This document shows positions 26,718-34,138 of a stretch of 64,000 nt of DNA, in pieces (the first letter of the stretch is position 1; each line of letters starts with the position of its first letter). Source of the DNA: Chania fonticola_B (GTDB lineage: Bacteria; Pseudomonadota; Gammaproteobacteria; Enterobacterales; Enterobacteriaceae); the NCBI RefSeq assembly GCF_048537545.1, contig NZ_CP183218.1; one strand, written 5' to 3'. Made by a program: the position numbers and the translations under genes. Under the pieces are notes generated by a model. That model searched no databases, was not told the DNA's origin, and saw only the letters and a program-made list of their open reading frames with translations.

Positions 26718-27704
26718 ATGAATGAGGTAGACGAGTTTATCGAAATTTTTGACCGAGAGAAGATTATTTATTCCTCTTGGGGTGAACTCGTCCTTCAGCA
26801 CATCTGCGATTGTTTAGCAGAAAAAGATATGGAGTCTATTTTAAAAATCACTCCATCATATAGATTAAAAGATATATCATCACTTATAGAGAAAGCGTTT
26901 TACAGATCAAAAAATTATGATAACCCTTACAAAGATATAACGGATAAAGTTGGTGTAAGATTTGTTGTTCTTCTGACAGATGACATCCCAATAATAAAAG
27001 ATATAATCGAAGATTGCCCAATATGGGAATACTCTGACGACCGAGATTTTATAAAAGAAAAAGAAGATAAACCATATTTGTTCGATTATCAATCTGTTCA
27101 TTATGTGGTTAAAAATTTAGAACCTATATCAATAGATGAAAGCACGTTAATACCAGTCGGCACTCCATGCGAAATCCAAGTGAGAACGCTTCTTCAGCAT
27201 GCATATGCTGAGGTATCACATGATTCAGTATATAAGTGTAAAGCCAAGCCATCATCTGATATTAAACGGAGAATGGCAAGAACTATAGCGCTAATGGAGT
27301 CCACTGATGAGTTATTTCTCTTAGCAAAAAATGAACTCAATAAAAGCAATGCTAAAATAGAAAAATGGGCTAGCCACTCTATCTCTATGAATTGCCAGAT
27401 CAATGAAAATTACAATAAAAAGGCAAAAGATAAAATTCTTTATCATATTTTAAATGTTTATTTCGACACTTTAACTGACCCACTATTCAAAACATATCAA
27501 GCATATTTTGATATCAACCAAGATTATAAAGAATATTTTTCTGGAAAAATCAATTCTGACTGTATAACAGGAAGCTATATAAAACAAAGTGCTGCCATTA
27601 TTTTTTGCTTATTTATGGTTGATAAAAAACCACAGATATTTAGAAATAAATGGCCATTTTCTGAAAATGACTTGAACGAAATCATGTTAATTATGGGTAA
27701 ATGA
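26718..27704 (+). CDS. RelA/SpoT-domain nucleotide synthetase-like protein
   Basis: The 328-residue protein contains a RelA/SpoT synthetase domain in residues about 40-180: RLKDISSLIEKAFYR, then DITDKVGVRFVVLL, then DYQSVHYVV (the Y-x-S-x-H loop), then CEIQVRTLLQHAYAEVSHDSVYK with the catalytic glutamate. No HD hydrolase, TGS or ACT domain is present, so it is a small single-domain synthetase with a helical C-terminal extension of about 140 residues. Relatives make (p)ppGpp or related nucleotides, and some act as toxins (toxSAS). It overlaps the SLATT gene by four bases (ATGA), implying one transcript and coupled translation. The product nucleotide cannot be deduced here. Confidence 0.85.
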   Translation: MNEVDEFIEIFDREKIIYSSWGELVLQHICDCLAEKDMESILKITPSYRLKDISSLIEKAFYRSKNYDNPYKDITDKVGVRFVVLLTDDIPIIKDIIEDCPIWEYSDDRDFIKEKEDKPYLFDYQSVHYVVKNLEPISIDESTLIPVGTPCEIQVRTLLQHAYAEVSHDSVYKCKAKPSSDIKRRMARTIALMESTDELFLLAKNELNKSNAKIEKWASHSISMNCQINENYNKKAKDKILYHILNVYFDTLTDPLFKTYQAYFDINQDYKEYFSGKINSDCITGSYIKQSAAIIFCLFMVDKKPQIFRNKWPFSENDLNEIMLIMGK

Positions 27705-28144
27705 TGAATAAAAATTTAACTGCTTTGTTGAATGAAGTTGATGAAAAAATATTGAAAATGAAAGAAAAAGTAAAAACTACCAAAAGAAAAGCGAATGCTC
27801 TTAAACTACTGAGCTTGTCTTTCGCAGCTCTTACAACTGTCTTGGTTGGTATAAGCAACGGTCATATAAATCTTTCTACGCTCTCACTAATAACAAGCGC
27901 ACTTTTGACTTTAACCGTTGGCCTTGAATCACATTTTTCCTATCAAGAACAATGGGCACGACAAAAATGGACTTTGCTAAAATTATATCAAATACAAAAT
28001 AAATTACGCCTAATGGGAAAGGATGATAATCTAACCCAAAATACTATTGATCTTTACATTGATGAATACTTGTCTATTTGGGATATGGATTTAGCTCGTT
28101 GGGAAAAGATTAAAAGCCAAGAAAAAAGCAGCTTATCTTCATAG
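27701..28144 (+). CDS. SLATT-domain two-TM membrane protein
   Basis: The 147-residue protein has an N-terminal amphipathic helix (LTALLNEVDEKILKMKEKV), two closely spaced hydrophobic segments (about residues 33-50 and 57-72), then a helical tail with SYQEQWARQKWTLLKLYQIQ. This is the layout of SLATT (DUF4231-like) proteins, which are predicted membrane effectors in nucleotide-signalling conflict systems. Its start lies within the end of the RelA/SpoT-like gene. I infer that it senses the synthetase's product or is controlled by it and perturbs the membrane. Confidence 0.8.
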   Translation: MMNKNLTALLNEVDEKILKMKEKVKTTKRKANALKLLSLSFAALTTVLVGISNGHINLSTLSLITSALLTLTVGLESHFSYQEQWARQKWTLLKLYQIQNKLRLMGKDDNLTQNTIDLYIDEYLSIWDMDLARWEKIKSQEKSSLSS

Positions 28145-28209
28145 AGGATATACGCATATTAAAATATATCACGACACTGTATTGGCATATAAAATAACTT
28201 GGTTGTAAA

Positions 28210-28227
28210 AGGAGGGCCACCCCTCCT
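28210..28227. terminator. Hairpin between convergent SLATT and relaxase genes
   Basis: AGGAGGG (28210-28216) pairs with CCCTCCT (28221-28227) in the 86-base gap between the convergent genes. It probably ends both transcripts; the flanking T run is weak. Confidence 0.5.
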
Positions 28228-28230
28228 CTA

Positions 28231-29703
28231 TTACAGCTTGAAACGTATTTTTGGTGGAAGGTTTTCTTCTATTTTTTCTCGCGGAGCTTGTTTTTCAGCA
28301 AGTTCATTTTTAATCTTTTTGTTTAATTTAGATTTAAATATATTTTCATAGCCAACTATGTATGCTGGTTTTTTATTTATTTCTTCTTTAAGAACCTTTT
28401 CATTATTATTTGACTTAACAATAGCTTTTTTTATACCTACCATTTCTCTTATTTCTTCGATCTTAGTTGCTCTACTATTGAAACTGCTACGGCCTTTGAG
28501 TCTAAATTTATTGGTGGCTGCGTTGGCTGTTTCTGCATGATCAAGTATCCTGCTAATAGAACCGCTGCTAAGTTTAGAACTCCTACTGTTGAAGCTACTT
28601 TTATTATAAGTTTTGATTGGTTCTTTATTGTATTGTTTTTTAACTCTGTTGAGTATTTGTGCAGCTTTCTGTGTTGTTCTTCTAACTTTATTGCTTGCTG
28701 GTCTATTATATTTTTCGCTGAGTTTAAAGCGGTTGTTGTTGCTTCTAATGAGTTGTTCACTCTGATTAGTGTCTGTTGTGTCTGATTTAATGCTGTGCTG
28801 ACTGACTCCGAAAGTATCATCATCGATTCTGATAATGGTTCTATCGTCATTGAAATCTGGTTCAGCAGGTGATCGTCCAATACTATTTTCGTCATCTGTT
28901 TTTCTTGCTGCGAATCTTCTAATGAGTTCATCATCTCTATTTTTGTCATATTTCACCTTACTTTTTATAGTGTTCCAACTAAATTTTTTGCCTAACTGAG
29001 ATCCCTTGAATGCCACATCTCCCACACTGAAAGAATAACCCGCCACGTTGCCAGTGCTGGCAACATTGAACCTCGGTTCAATGCCTACGGCCTGCAGACG
29101 TTCTACGAACGTCTCAAGATCTGGTTTTCCTGTCATAGCCGCTTGTAAAGAGGCTTGAAGCACCAAACGGGCTGGCTTTTCTCCTGTTCTAAGTGCCATC
29201 TCAATTTCAGCTTTGGTTGGTGCTGATACATCTGATTTTTGACCTTTAAGCCCCTGTGTAATGGTTAAGCCGTGCTTTACTTCTAAACGTTCACAAGCTG
29301 CTATTGTATTAAATGCTGAGTGCTGACCGTGCCATACAGAACCATCAAGGCCGATCCGGTTAGCCACTATATGGATATGTTCTTTATCTGTATCGTTATG
29401 ACGCACACAAATATATTGATGTTTTTCTATATCAATATTCATTTCTTTCAAATAGTCTTTTGCTATCTCTTCCCATTGCTGATCGGTTAAATGTTCATTT
29501 TTTGGAAGAGATAAAAACGCATGAAAGACTGGTTTTTTTATATCTTGTCTAAAGCTGCTTACAGCTTTGAACTCATCAGTTAAATCACTAACATTATTTT
29601 TATCTGCTGACATATTGCTACAAATAAAACTGTGATCATCTTTTAATATGTAATCAACTCTATTTTTAAATGATCTACCTGTTTTGGCTACATTCCCTTT
29701 CAT
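28231..29703 (-). CDS. mobA: Relaxase of a mobilization cassette (MobA/VirD2-like)
   Basis: The relaxase nicks oriT and pilots the transferred strand. The 490-residue protein has its nuclease domain in the first 150 residues: RVDYILKDDH with a candidate catalytic tyrosine, HAFLSLPKNEHLTDQQWEEI, and the metal-binding motif HNDTDKEHIHIVANRIGLDG. After about residue 300 it is low-complexity and asparagine/lysine-rich. It overlaps mobC by four bases. A different reading frame of its 3' half encodes the mobB-like protein. There is no T4SS nearby, so it would use a helper's pore. Confidence 0.88.
   Translation of the reverse strand: MKGNVAKTGRSFKNRVDYILKDDHSFICSNMSADKNNVSDLTDEFKAVSSFRQDIKKPVFHAFLSLPKNEHLTDQQWEEIAKDYLKEMNIDIEKHQYICVRHNDTDKEHIHIVANRIGLDGSVWHGQHSAFNTIAACERLEVKHGLTITQGLKGQKSDVSAPTKAEIEMALRTGEKPARLVLQASLQAAMTGKPDLETFVERLQAVGIEPRFNVASTGNVAGYSFSVGDVAFKGSQLGKKFSWNTIKSKVKYDKNRDDELIRRFAARKTDDENSIGRSPAEPDFNDDRTIIRIDDDTFGVSQHSIKSDTTDTNQSEQLIRSNNNRFKLSEKYNRPASNKVRRTTQKAAQILNRVKKQYNKEPIKTYNKSSFNSRSSKLSSGSISRILDHAETANAATNKFRLKGRSSFNSRATKIEEIREMVGIKKAIVKSNNNEKVLKEEINKKPAYIVGYENIFKSKLNKKIKNELAEKQAPREKIEENLPPKIRFKL
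28449..28949 (-). CDS. MobB-like membrane protein nested inside the relaxase gene
   Basis: This 166-residue ORF lies wholly inside the relaxase gene in another frame. Its ATG at 28949 is preceded by AAGGTG at a workable distance. The product has a long coiled-coil region (about residues 40-110) with repeated short leucine/threonine motifs and a transmembrane helix at about 118-138 (VGVLNLAAVLLAGYLIM). ColE1-family plasmids also nest mobB within mobA, where MobB helps the relaxase engage the helper pore. I take this as the same arrangement. Confidence 0.7.
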   Translation of the reverse strand: MTKIEMMNSLEDSQQEKQMTKIVLDDHLLNQISMTIEPLSESMMILSESVSTALNQTQQTLIRVNNSLEATTTALNSAKNIIDQQAIKLEEQHRKLHKYSTELKNNTIKNQSKLIIKVASTVGVLNLAAVLLAGYLIMQKQPTQPPINLDSKAVAVSIVEQLRSKK

Positions 29704-30074
29704 ATATAATCTAAATCCTTATTTATCTCTATTATCCTTCTGCTAACTTGCTTTATGTTAAAATTAAGCTTATCAACTTCATTTTTATCAAAATACTCAT
29801 TGCCATTTAATTTTTTAACAGCTTGGTTTATGTTGTTGCCTATACCTGAAAGTTGTATATAGGTCTTCTGGTTTACTTCAGGCATTTTCCTTTTAATAAC
29901 TGGTTCAGCGTTTAAAATCTCTTTTCGTATATAATGTCCTCTTTCTAAACCAGATGCTTCAACAAGTTCTTTTAAATATTCAAATTCTTCTTTGTTTACT
30001 CTGAACTGTATAGATATATCTCTGCGTTCTTCGTGATTTAATTCTATACGACCTCTTTTTCTGTCTGTATCCAT
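29700..30074 (-). CDS. mobC: MobC-like relaxosome accessory protein
   Basis: The 124-residue basic protein begins with a ribbon-helix-helix-like segment (RRDISIQFRVNKEEFEYLKEL), followed by YIQLSGIGNNINQAVKKLN, the conserved core of MobC proteins. MobC binds near oriT and helps melt DNA for the relaxase. It is just upstream of mobA with a four-base overlap. Confidence 0.85.
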   Translation of the reverse strand: MDTDRKRGRIELNHEERRDISIQFRVNKEEFEYLKELVEASGLERGHYIRKEILNAEPVIKRKMPEVNQKTYIQLSGIGNNINQAVKKLNGNEYFDKNEVDKLNFNIKQVSRRIIEINKDLDYI

Positions 30075-30080
30075 ATTTTA

Positions 30081-30341
30081 TTATCCACCTGTAGTAAACA
30101 TATAATCTCTTATAGCTTTTATATAGTCTTCATCATTTTCATCAATCAAAGATTTTAGAAGATCATCAGCTTTATTTTCTTGTATATACCTATGGGACAC
30201 AAAATAACATAATCTTTGTTCATCACTATTTATTTCACAAAAAGGTATATCTTTATCTTGTTCTATGTAATAAAAAAACCTTGCTAATAACTCAAACTTC
30301 ATTTTTAAACTTATCTGTTCCTCTATGTCATCATCAATCAT
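30081..30341 (-). CDS. Small acidic protein of unknown function
   Basis: This 86-residue acidic protein (MIDDDIEEQISLKMKFELLA) matches nothing I recognise. It lies seven bases upstream of mobC and starts inside the stop codon of the preceding small membrane ORF (ATGA overlap), so it belongs to the same leftward operon as the mobilization genes. Confidence 0.6.
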   Translation of the reverse strand: MIDDDIEEQISLKMKFELLARFFYYIEQDKDIPFCEINSDEQRLCYFVSHRYIQENKADDLLKSLIDENDEDYIKAIRDYMFTTGG

Positions 30342-30511
30342 ATTCTATTACTCCTCTTATATTTAATCAGTGCTTTTTTATCGATTATTTTTCTAACATC
30401 TGATATTGATTGCTTTGCTTCACTTGAAGAGTTTGTTTTTCCCATACAGCTTCTAATCATAAAACCGCCAAGCATAATACAAAGAAGCATCATTGCTATT
30501 GCTATAATCAT
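30338..30511 (-). CDS. Small single-pass membrane ORF, 57 residues
   Basis: From the ATG at 30511 a 57-residue product begins with a hydrophobic stretch (MIIAIAMMLLCIMLGGFMI), followed by a polar, basic tail. AAGGAG lies seven bases upstream and the stop overlaps the next start as ATGA. Entry-exclusion and lysis-type proteins of small plasmids are similarly short, but I see nothing that decides the function. Confidence 0.6.
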   Translation of the reverse strand: MIIAIAMMLLCIMLGGFMIRSCMGKTNSSSEAKQSISDVRKIIDKKALIKYKRSNRI

Positions 30512-30523
30512 ATATATAACTCC

Positions 30524-30781
30524 TTATTTCTTATTTGAATAATAAAGTAAGTTTTCGATAACTTCGCTGTAGATGTCTTCATCAATAGCAAGCATTACGT
30601 CATTACCTACAATCTTATCAAAGATAATTTTGTAGCTTTCTTTGTCGTGTCTATTCATCTCAAATGACTCCTTTTTGCTAATATCCTTATAATCTAAATG
30701 AACAAAAAAACGATTACAGGGAAGTAAGCGTTCTAAATCGTTTATGTATAAACATTTTGATACTGATAAAACTATTTTCAT
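30524..30781 (-). CDS. Hypothetical 85-residue protein
   Basis: The product (MKIVLSVSKCLYINDLERLL) is mixed in composition without recognised motifs. It is the first gene of the leftward run ending in the mobilization genes; AAAAGGAA precedes it. Its place between the candidate oriT and mobC suggests an accessory role in mobilization, but this is inference. Confidence 0.55.
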   Translation of the reverse strand: MKIVLSVSKCLYINDLERLLPCNRFFVHLDYKDISKKESFEMNRHDKESYKIIFDKIVGNDVMLAIDEDIYSEVIENLLYYSNKK

Positions 30782-30823
30782 ATTTATTCCTTTTTGTTTT
30801 GAAGTGAATTGTAAAACTATTTA

Positions 30824-30934
30824 CCGCCTCCCCTTTGACAAGGGGAATAGGCGGAAGGGTAGATCTTTTTCAACCCTACGAGCAAAGCGAGATAGGGCAA
30901 TCCGAAGGATTGGGTAAATAGCGGATACGCTATT
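30824..30934. other. Array of consecutive hairpins, candidate oriT
   Basis: At least four stem-loops follow each other: CCGCC/GGCGG with an inner CCCC/GGGG (30824-30854), CCCTA/TAGGG (30874-30897), CAATCC/GGATTG (30898-30912) and AATAGCG/CGCTATT (30917-30934). An AGGGT at 30857 can compete for the CCCTA. It is immediately upstream of the leftward mobilization operon, where oriT usually lies. A nick site cannot be named by eye. Confidence 0.45.
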
Positions 30935-31111
30935 ACACCTTGCCTCAGTTTCCGAAAAACAAAAAAAGCTGAACTACACTTATATTTAAATAAATAACCG
31001 ATATAAAATACTTGTCAATAGCGGCTACATAATAAATACACTGCACGACGAATAAAATGCAAATAAAAGATAGGGAAAATAATATATTGTCTTTCTTGCA
31101 GCGGGGGCAAA

Positions 31112-31226
31112 TCGTCAAGTGCTAAATCGTGGGGTCCCGTTTGCGGGTTCCGATTTAGAGCTTGATGACACAGGGGAGGAAATAAAATTTATATGGGTGA
31201 TGGTTCACGTAGTGGAGCATCACCCT
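31112..31226 (+). other. Sequence like the complementary-strand origin of Ff filamentous phage
   Basis: GGGTGATGGTTCACGTAGTG (31195-31214), the core of the second hairpin, is the same as remembered f1/M13 intergenic sequence. It forms a stem GGGTGATG/CATCACCC (31195-31202 with 31218-31225). Upstream, CTAAATCG and CGATTTAG arms flank GGGTCCCGTTTGCGGGTTCC (31112-31171), matching the preceding phage hairpin. In f1 these two hairpins bind RNA polymerase and prime the minus strand. The gpII nick region and packaging hairpin of f1 are not visible. The whole gap 30782-31242 has no gene. Confidence 0.8.
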
Positions 31227-31242
31227 GAAAGACAAGACTGAT

Positions 31243-31518
31243 TTACATTCTTCTTCTGAAGATAATGTTGTCTGAGAAAATTACCTTACCCAAGACAAAA
31301 CCGACAATAGCAATTATTGGTAAGCTAATAGTAGCTCCTGCCATGCCAGTAGACATTCCAATCAGCACTGACAGACCAAAAGCTAACAGGATGATCACCG
31401 CCGCATACCAACCGGGATATGTCCCATATAGAACTGACGCTTGGCAGCCTGTGCATACCTGAACACCTCTTTGGCTTTCTTTTAGGCAAAAAGGGCATTT
31501 GATTGTGTTGTTTTCCAT
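31243..31518 (-). CDS. Zinc-ribbon small membrane protein
   Basis: The 91-residue protein has an N-terminal zinc-ribbon with two CxxC pairs (CPFCLKESQRGVQVCTGC, residues 8-25), followed by two transmembrane helices (about residues 36-54 and 61-80). Function unknown. It lies three bases downstream of the lipoprotein gene, forming a two-gene unit with it. Confidence 0.7.
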   Translation of the reverse strand: MENNTIKCPFCLKESQRGVQVCTGCQASVLYGTYPGWYAAVIILLAFGLSVLIGMSTGMAGATISLPIIAIVGFVLGKVIFSDNIIFRRRM

Positions 31519-31521
31519 TTT

Positions 31522-31809
31522 TCAGTTCCTTTTAAAAACAGCACCTTGATAGACTACGCCATCTTTGACTTTTTCGATTTTAAAAGTCCAAGATCCGAGA
31601 TCTTTGTTCTGCGTTTTAGCTATATAGATGGGTTTCTTGCTTTCATCCCAGCTTTTAACAGTAAAAACGCCATTTCTGAACTTGATCACATCTTTCTGAA
31701 CATCAAGCCTGACACCGTATTGTTGATTAACGTAGTTGCCATAGATGCCATCATCGCCACAACCAGACAATAGCGTCACTAAACCTGCCACCATCATAAG
31801 TTTACGCAT
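31522..31809 (-). CDS. Small lipoprotein of unknown function
   Basis: The 95-residue precursor has a lipoprotein signal (MRKLMMVAGLVTLLSGCGDD) with the lipid-modified cysteine at position 17. The mature part is a short beta-rich domain (YGVRLDVQKDVIKFRNGVF) without recognised motifs. The aspartates after the cysteine could favour retention at the inner membrane. It is co-transcribed with the zinc-ribbon membrane gene. Confidence 0.7.
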   Translation of the reverse strand: MRKLMMVAGLVTLLSGCGDDGIYGNYVNQQYGVRLDVQKDVIKFRNGVFTVKSWDESKKPIYIAKTQNKDLGSWTFKIEKVKDGVVYQGAVFKRN

Positions 31810-32466
31810 ACATTTTCCTTCACTGATGAGACACAGACCACCGATTGGCCTGCAAACGCCTTAGAATTCAATTATTTTCATTGTTCGTCATATCGTTTGT
31901 ACCGATCGAAAATCAAAATGAAATAGCTTAAAACTATCATTTGTATGAAATCGATCGATTAAACCAATTAAACACCGATCGATCCAATACCTATTGATTG
32001 CTAAAATCTATCAATAATCTTTTATCGATCTTTTTAACCGATCATTATCTGTTATCTTGACGATGGGCAACAACAGGCAAAGGTCTATGAAGGGCTATAA
32101 GGCACAGAAAATATTTTAATACCTTATAGGCATGGTTTTACTCTTTAATTTATTGGGCTTCGCCCTGTAGACTTTTTAGATCTAGTTCTACTTTATATTT
32201 TATTAGTCCCATAAAATCATAAGGCACCATTAGACTATAAATATAGCTTCACTGAGTAATATTAATAACCTAATAACACATATTATCTGATATGGTTAAT
32301 ATCTACTTGACAAAGTATTAAAATATATTATTGATTTTGTATATAACAAGAAAATATAAAAGTTATGACTAACTATGTTGGTTGTGAACGAAAAAAAATA
32401 AAGCCCCTATTTTACCAGTCAGAGAAACTTATAAAAAGGAGCATCTACTTTATTAAGGAAAGCCAA
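31810..32466. other. AT-rich leader and possible origin region upstream of the replicase
   Basis: This 650-base stretch has no convincing gene. CCGATC/TCGATC-type words recur at 31902-31909, 31951-31959, 31975-31984, about 32024-32029 and 32038-32043, suggesting protein-binding repeats. GGGC-ttc-GCCC (32155-32165) is a small hairpin of the kind seen in antisense-RNA control of ColE2-type rep genes. A TTGACA-like element occurs nearer the gene (about 32308). Origin function is inferred. Confidence 0.4.
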
Positions 32467-33312
32467 ATGTATTTAAAACAAGATATATATAATGCAGATA
32501 AATTTAAAAGTCAAATTCAAAAATACGCATTAAGCACAGATGATTTTAATAATGGTGTGTATCGAAACCCTAAAGAAAAGGCATTGCTAAAGAAATATAT
32601 TGGATTTAATAATCGTTCTTTCATTAACGGTCTTGTATTCGATGTAGACCACGAATACGGCGCTATTGCTTGGGATCTAGCTGATTTGCCGAAACCTAAT
32701 ATAATCATACAGAATACCAGAAATGGTCATGCACACTTGCTGTATGCTTTAAAAAATCCAGTTCTTAAAACAGACTCGGCAAGAATAAAACCCTTGAAAC
32801 TTGCGTCCATTGTTCAATGTGGTTTTATAGAAAGATTAGATGCTGATAAGGCTTATGCTGATATATTAATAAAAAACCCGTTAAATGAAGCTGAATGGCG
32901 CACAACGTGGGCTGAGAGTGAAACCTATGATTTAACTTACTTGTCTGAGTTTGTGCCTGAAGTTCTTACGACAAAAAATATTAAAAGCAGAAGTGAAATA
33001 TATGGTTTAGGTCGCAACGTTAATTTATTTGAAGATCTAAGAATAATAGCTTATAAAGAAGCTTTGAAATATAAAGCAAATAAAACATATAATGATTTTT
33101 ATCTTGATATGTTTTCAAAAGCTACAATGCTGAATGATTACAGTAATAATAATAATCCATTGACATACAGTGAAATAAAACAGATTAATACCAGTATTTG
33201 TAAATGGACGTGGAGAAACTTTACGGCTGAAAGATTTTCTTCAATCCAATCAGCAAGAGCCAAAAAAACAAGAAAAGCAAAATCATTAATAAAATTTTTG
33301 GAGGATTTATGA
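32467..33312 (+). CDS. ColE2-type plasmid replication initiator (replicase/primase family)
   Basis: The 281-residue protein has the replicase-family core: NGLVFDVDHEYGAIAWDL, PNIIIQNTRNGHAHLLYAL and NPLNEAEWRTTWAE. In ColE2 such Rep proteins both bind the origin and synthesise the primer. The ATG at 32467 (MYLKQDIYNADKF) is favoured by AAGGAAA six bases upstream; the ORF is open back to 32365. It overlaps the next gene by ATGA. An autonomous plasmid initiator inside an integrated element suggests it replicates after excision. Confidence 0.85.
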   Translation: MYLKQDIYNADKFKSQIQKYALSTDDFNNGVYRNPKEKALLKKYIGFNNRSFINGLVFDVDHEYGAIAWDLADLPKPNIIIQNTRNGHAHLLYALKNPVLKTDSARIKPLKLASIVQCGFIERLDADKAYADILIKNPLNEAEWRTTWAESETYDLTYLSEFVPEVLTTKNIKSRSEIYGLGRNVNLFEDLRIIAYKEALKYKANKTYNDFYLDMFSKATMLNDYSNNNNPLTYSEIKQINTSICKWTWRNFTAERFSSIQSARAKKTRKAKSLIKFLEDL

Positions 33313-33584
33313 TTATAAAGAAAAGAATGAAAAGACCAATGACACAAAAAGCAATGGCAGAAAAGTTTGGTGTATCTGTTTCTACTGTGAAAAACTATAT
33401 ATCCCTTCCTCGTGAAGACTATTTAAAAGAAGCAGAAGAAAAACGCCTTATTGCATTTAATCTAAGATCATCCGGTTTGAAATGGAAAGAAGTAGCTGAA
33501 AGAATGAATACAACCGAATATAGTGCGATAGCTTATTATAGAAGATATTTATCATTACAGAAGAAACAATATAAGCCACGCTAG
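33309..33584 (+). CDS. Small helix-turn-helix partner of the replicase
   Basis: The 91-residue basic protein has two helix-turn-helix-like segments (QKAMAEKFGVSVSTVKNYI and KWKEVAERMNTTEYSAIAYY). Comparable small genes follow rep in ColE2-like enterobacterial plasmids and are called replication regulators (RepB). The start overlaps the rep stop codon, so expression is coupled. Confidence 0.7.
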   Translation: MIIKKRMKRPMTQKAMAEKFGVSVSTVKNYISLPREDYLKEAEEKRLIAFNLRSSGLKWKEVAERMNTTEYSAIAYYRRYLSLQKKQYKPR

Positions 33585-33601
33585 TGGCTTATATTGTTTT
33601 T
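33567..33601 (+). terminator. Strong terminator at the end of the rep unit
   Basis: CAATATAAGCCAC (33567-33579) pairs perfectly with GTGGCTTATATTG (33584-33596) around a four-base loop, followed by TTTTT. The stop codon of the small HTH gene lies at the loop. Confidence 0.85.
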
Positions 33602-33679
33602 CATTTAGTATTTTTTCCATACATAATCCTAAATGCTCGTAAGCTTATTCCAAATATCATTCGCTATCAAGATACTATT

Positions 33680-33907
33680 TTACCACTCTTCTGCTTGTAT
33701 CTTTCTCTTTCTAAAAAGAGCGTAATGCTTTAATGCTTCCTGCGTTTCGTGATTACTTTTTTTGTACGTATTAAGTATGATATAAAAAGGACCTTTATCA
33801 TAGCATTCAAGCAACCAATCATTGTATAAATATTCTTCAAGAATATCTAAAGTTCCCCAATCAAATGAATCCATTTTCTTTGTGCATTTTTCAATATTTG
33901 TTTTCAT
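33680..33907 (-). CDS. Hypothetical 75-residue protein
   Basis: The product (MKTNIEKCTKKMDSFDWGTL) has no motif I recognise. It lies 27 bases downstream of the AlpA-like gene with an AGAGAGGTT ribosome site and is probably co-transcribed with it. Confidence 0.55.
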   Translation of the reverse strand: MKTNIEKCTKKMDSFDWGTLDILEEYLYNDWLLECYDKGPFYIILNTYKKSNHETQEALKHYALFRKRKIQAEEW

Positions 33908-33934
33908 ATATAACCTCTCTTTTATTTACGTTAG

Positions 33935-34138
33935 TTATGCCGCTTTATTTCTGGATAAGTAAATCATATGGTCAATCCATTCATCTATTTCACTTTCAAT
34001 AAAGCCTATTGCTCTTCCACCCAACTTTATAGGAGAAGGGAATTCACCTCTACCGATCAGCCGATAAATCCAAGGTTTACTTAACCCAGTTCTTTCAAGA
34101 ACCTCGGGTAATCGCATAAATCTTTTTGTTTTTTTCAT
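33935..34138 (-). CDS. AlpA-family transcriptional regulator
   Basis: The 67-residue protein MKKTKRFMRLPEVLERTGLS is a winged MerR/AlpA-type helix-turn-helix with GLSKPWIYRLIGRGEFPSPIKLG and FIESEIDEWI, typical of AlpA regulators found in P4-like islands. There they often stimulate excision. A longer ORF extends to 34300, but the family starts here and GGAAAAAA lies just upstream. Its place at the far end from the integrase suggests control of excision or of the element's genes. Confidence 0.88.
   Translation of the reverse strand: MKKTKRFMRLPEVLERTGLSKPWIYRLIGRGEFPSPIKLGGRAIGFIESEIDEWIDHMIYLSRNKAA

Noticed and set aside
30824..30934. CRISPR array
   Set aside because: The stems differ in sequence and there is no regular repeat-spacer pattern; no cas genes occur in the window.
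31112..31226. A filamentous prophage
   Set aside because: Only the origin-like hairpins match; no coat, gene I, gene II or gene III-like products are nearby.
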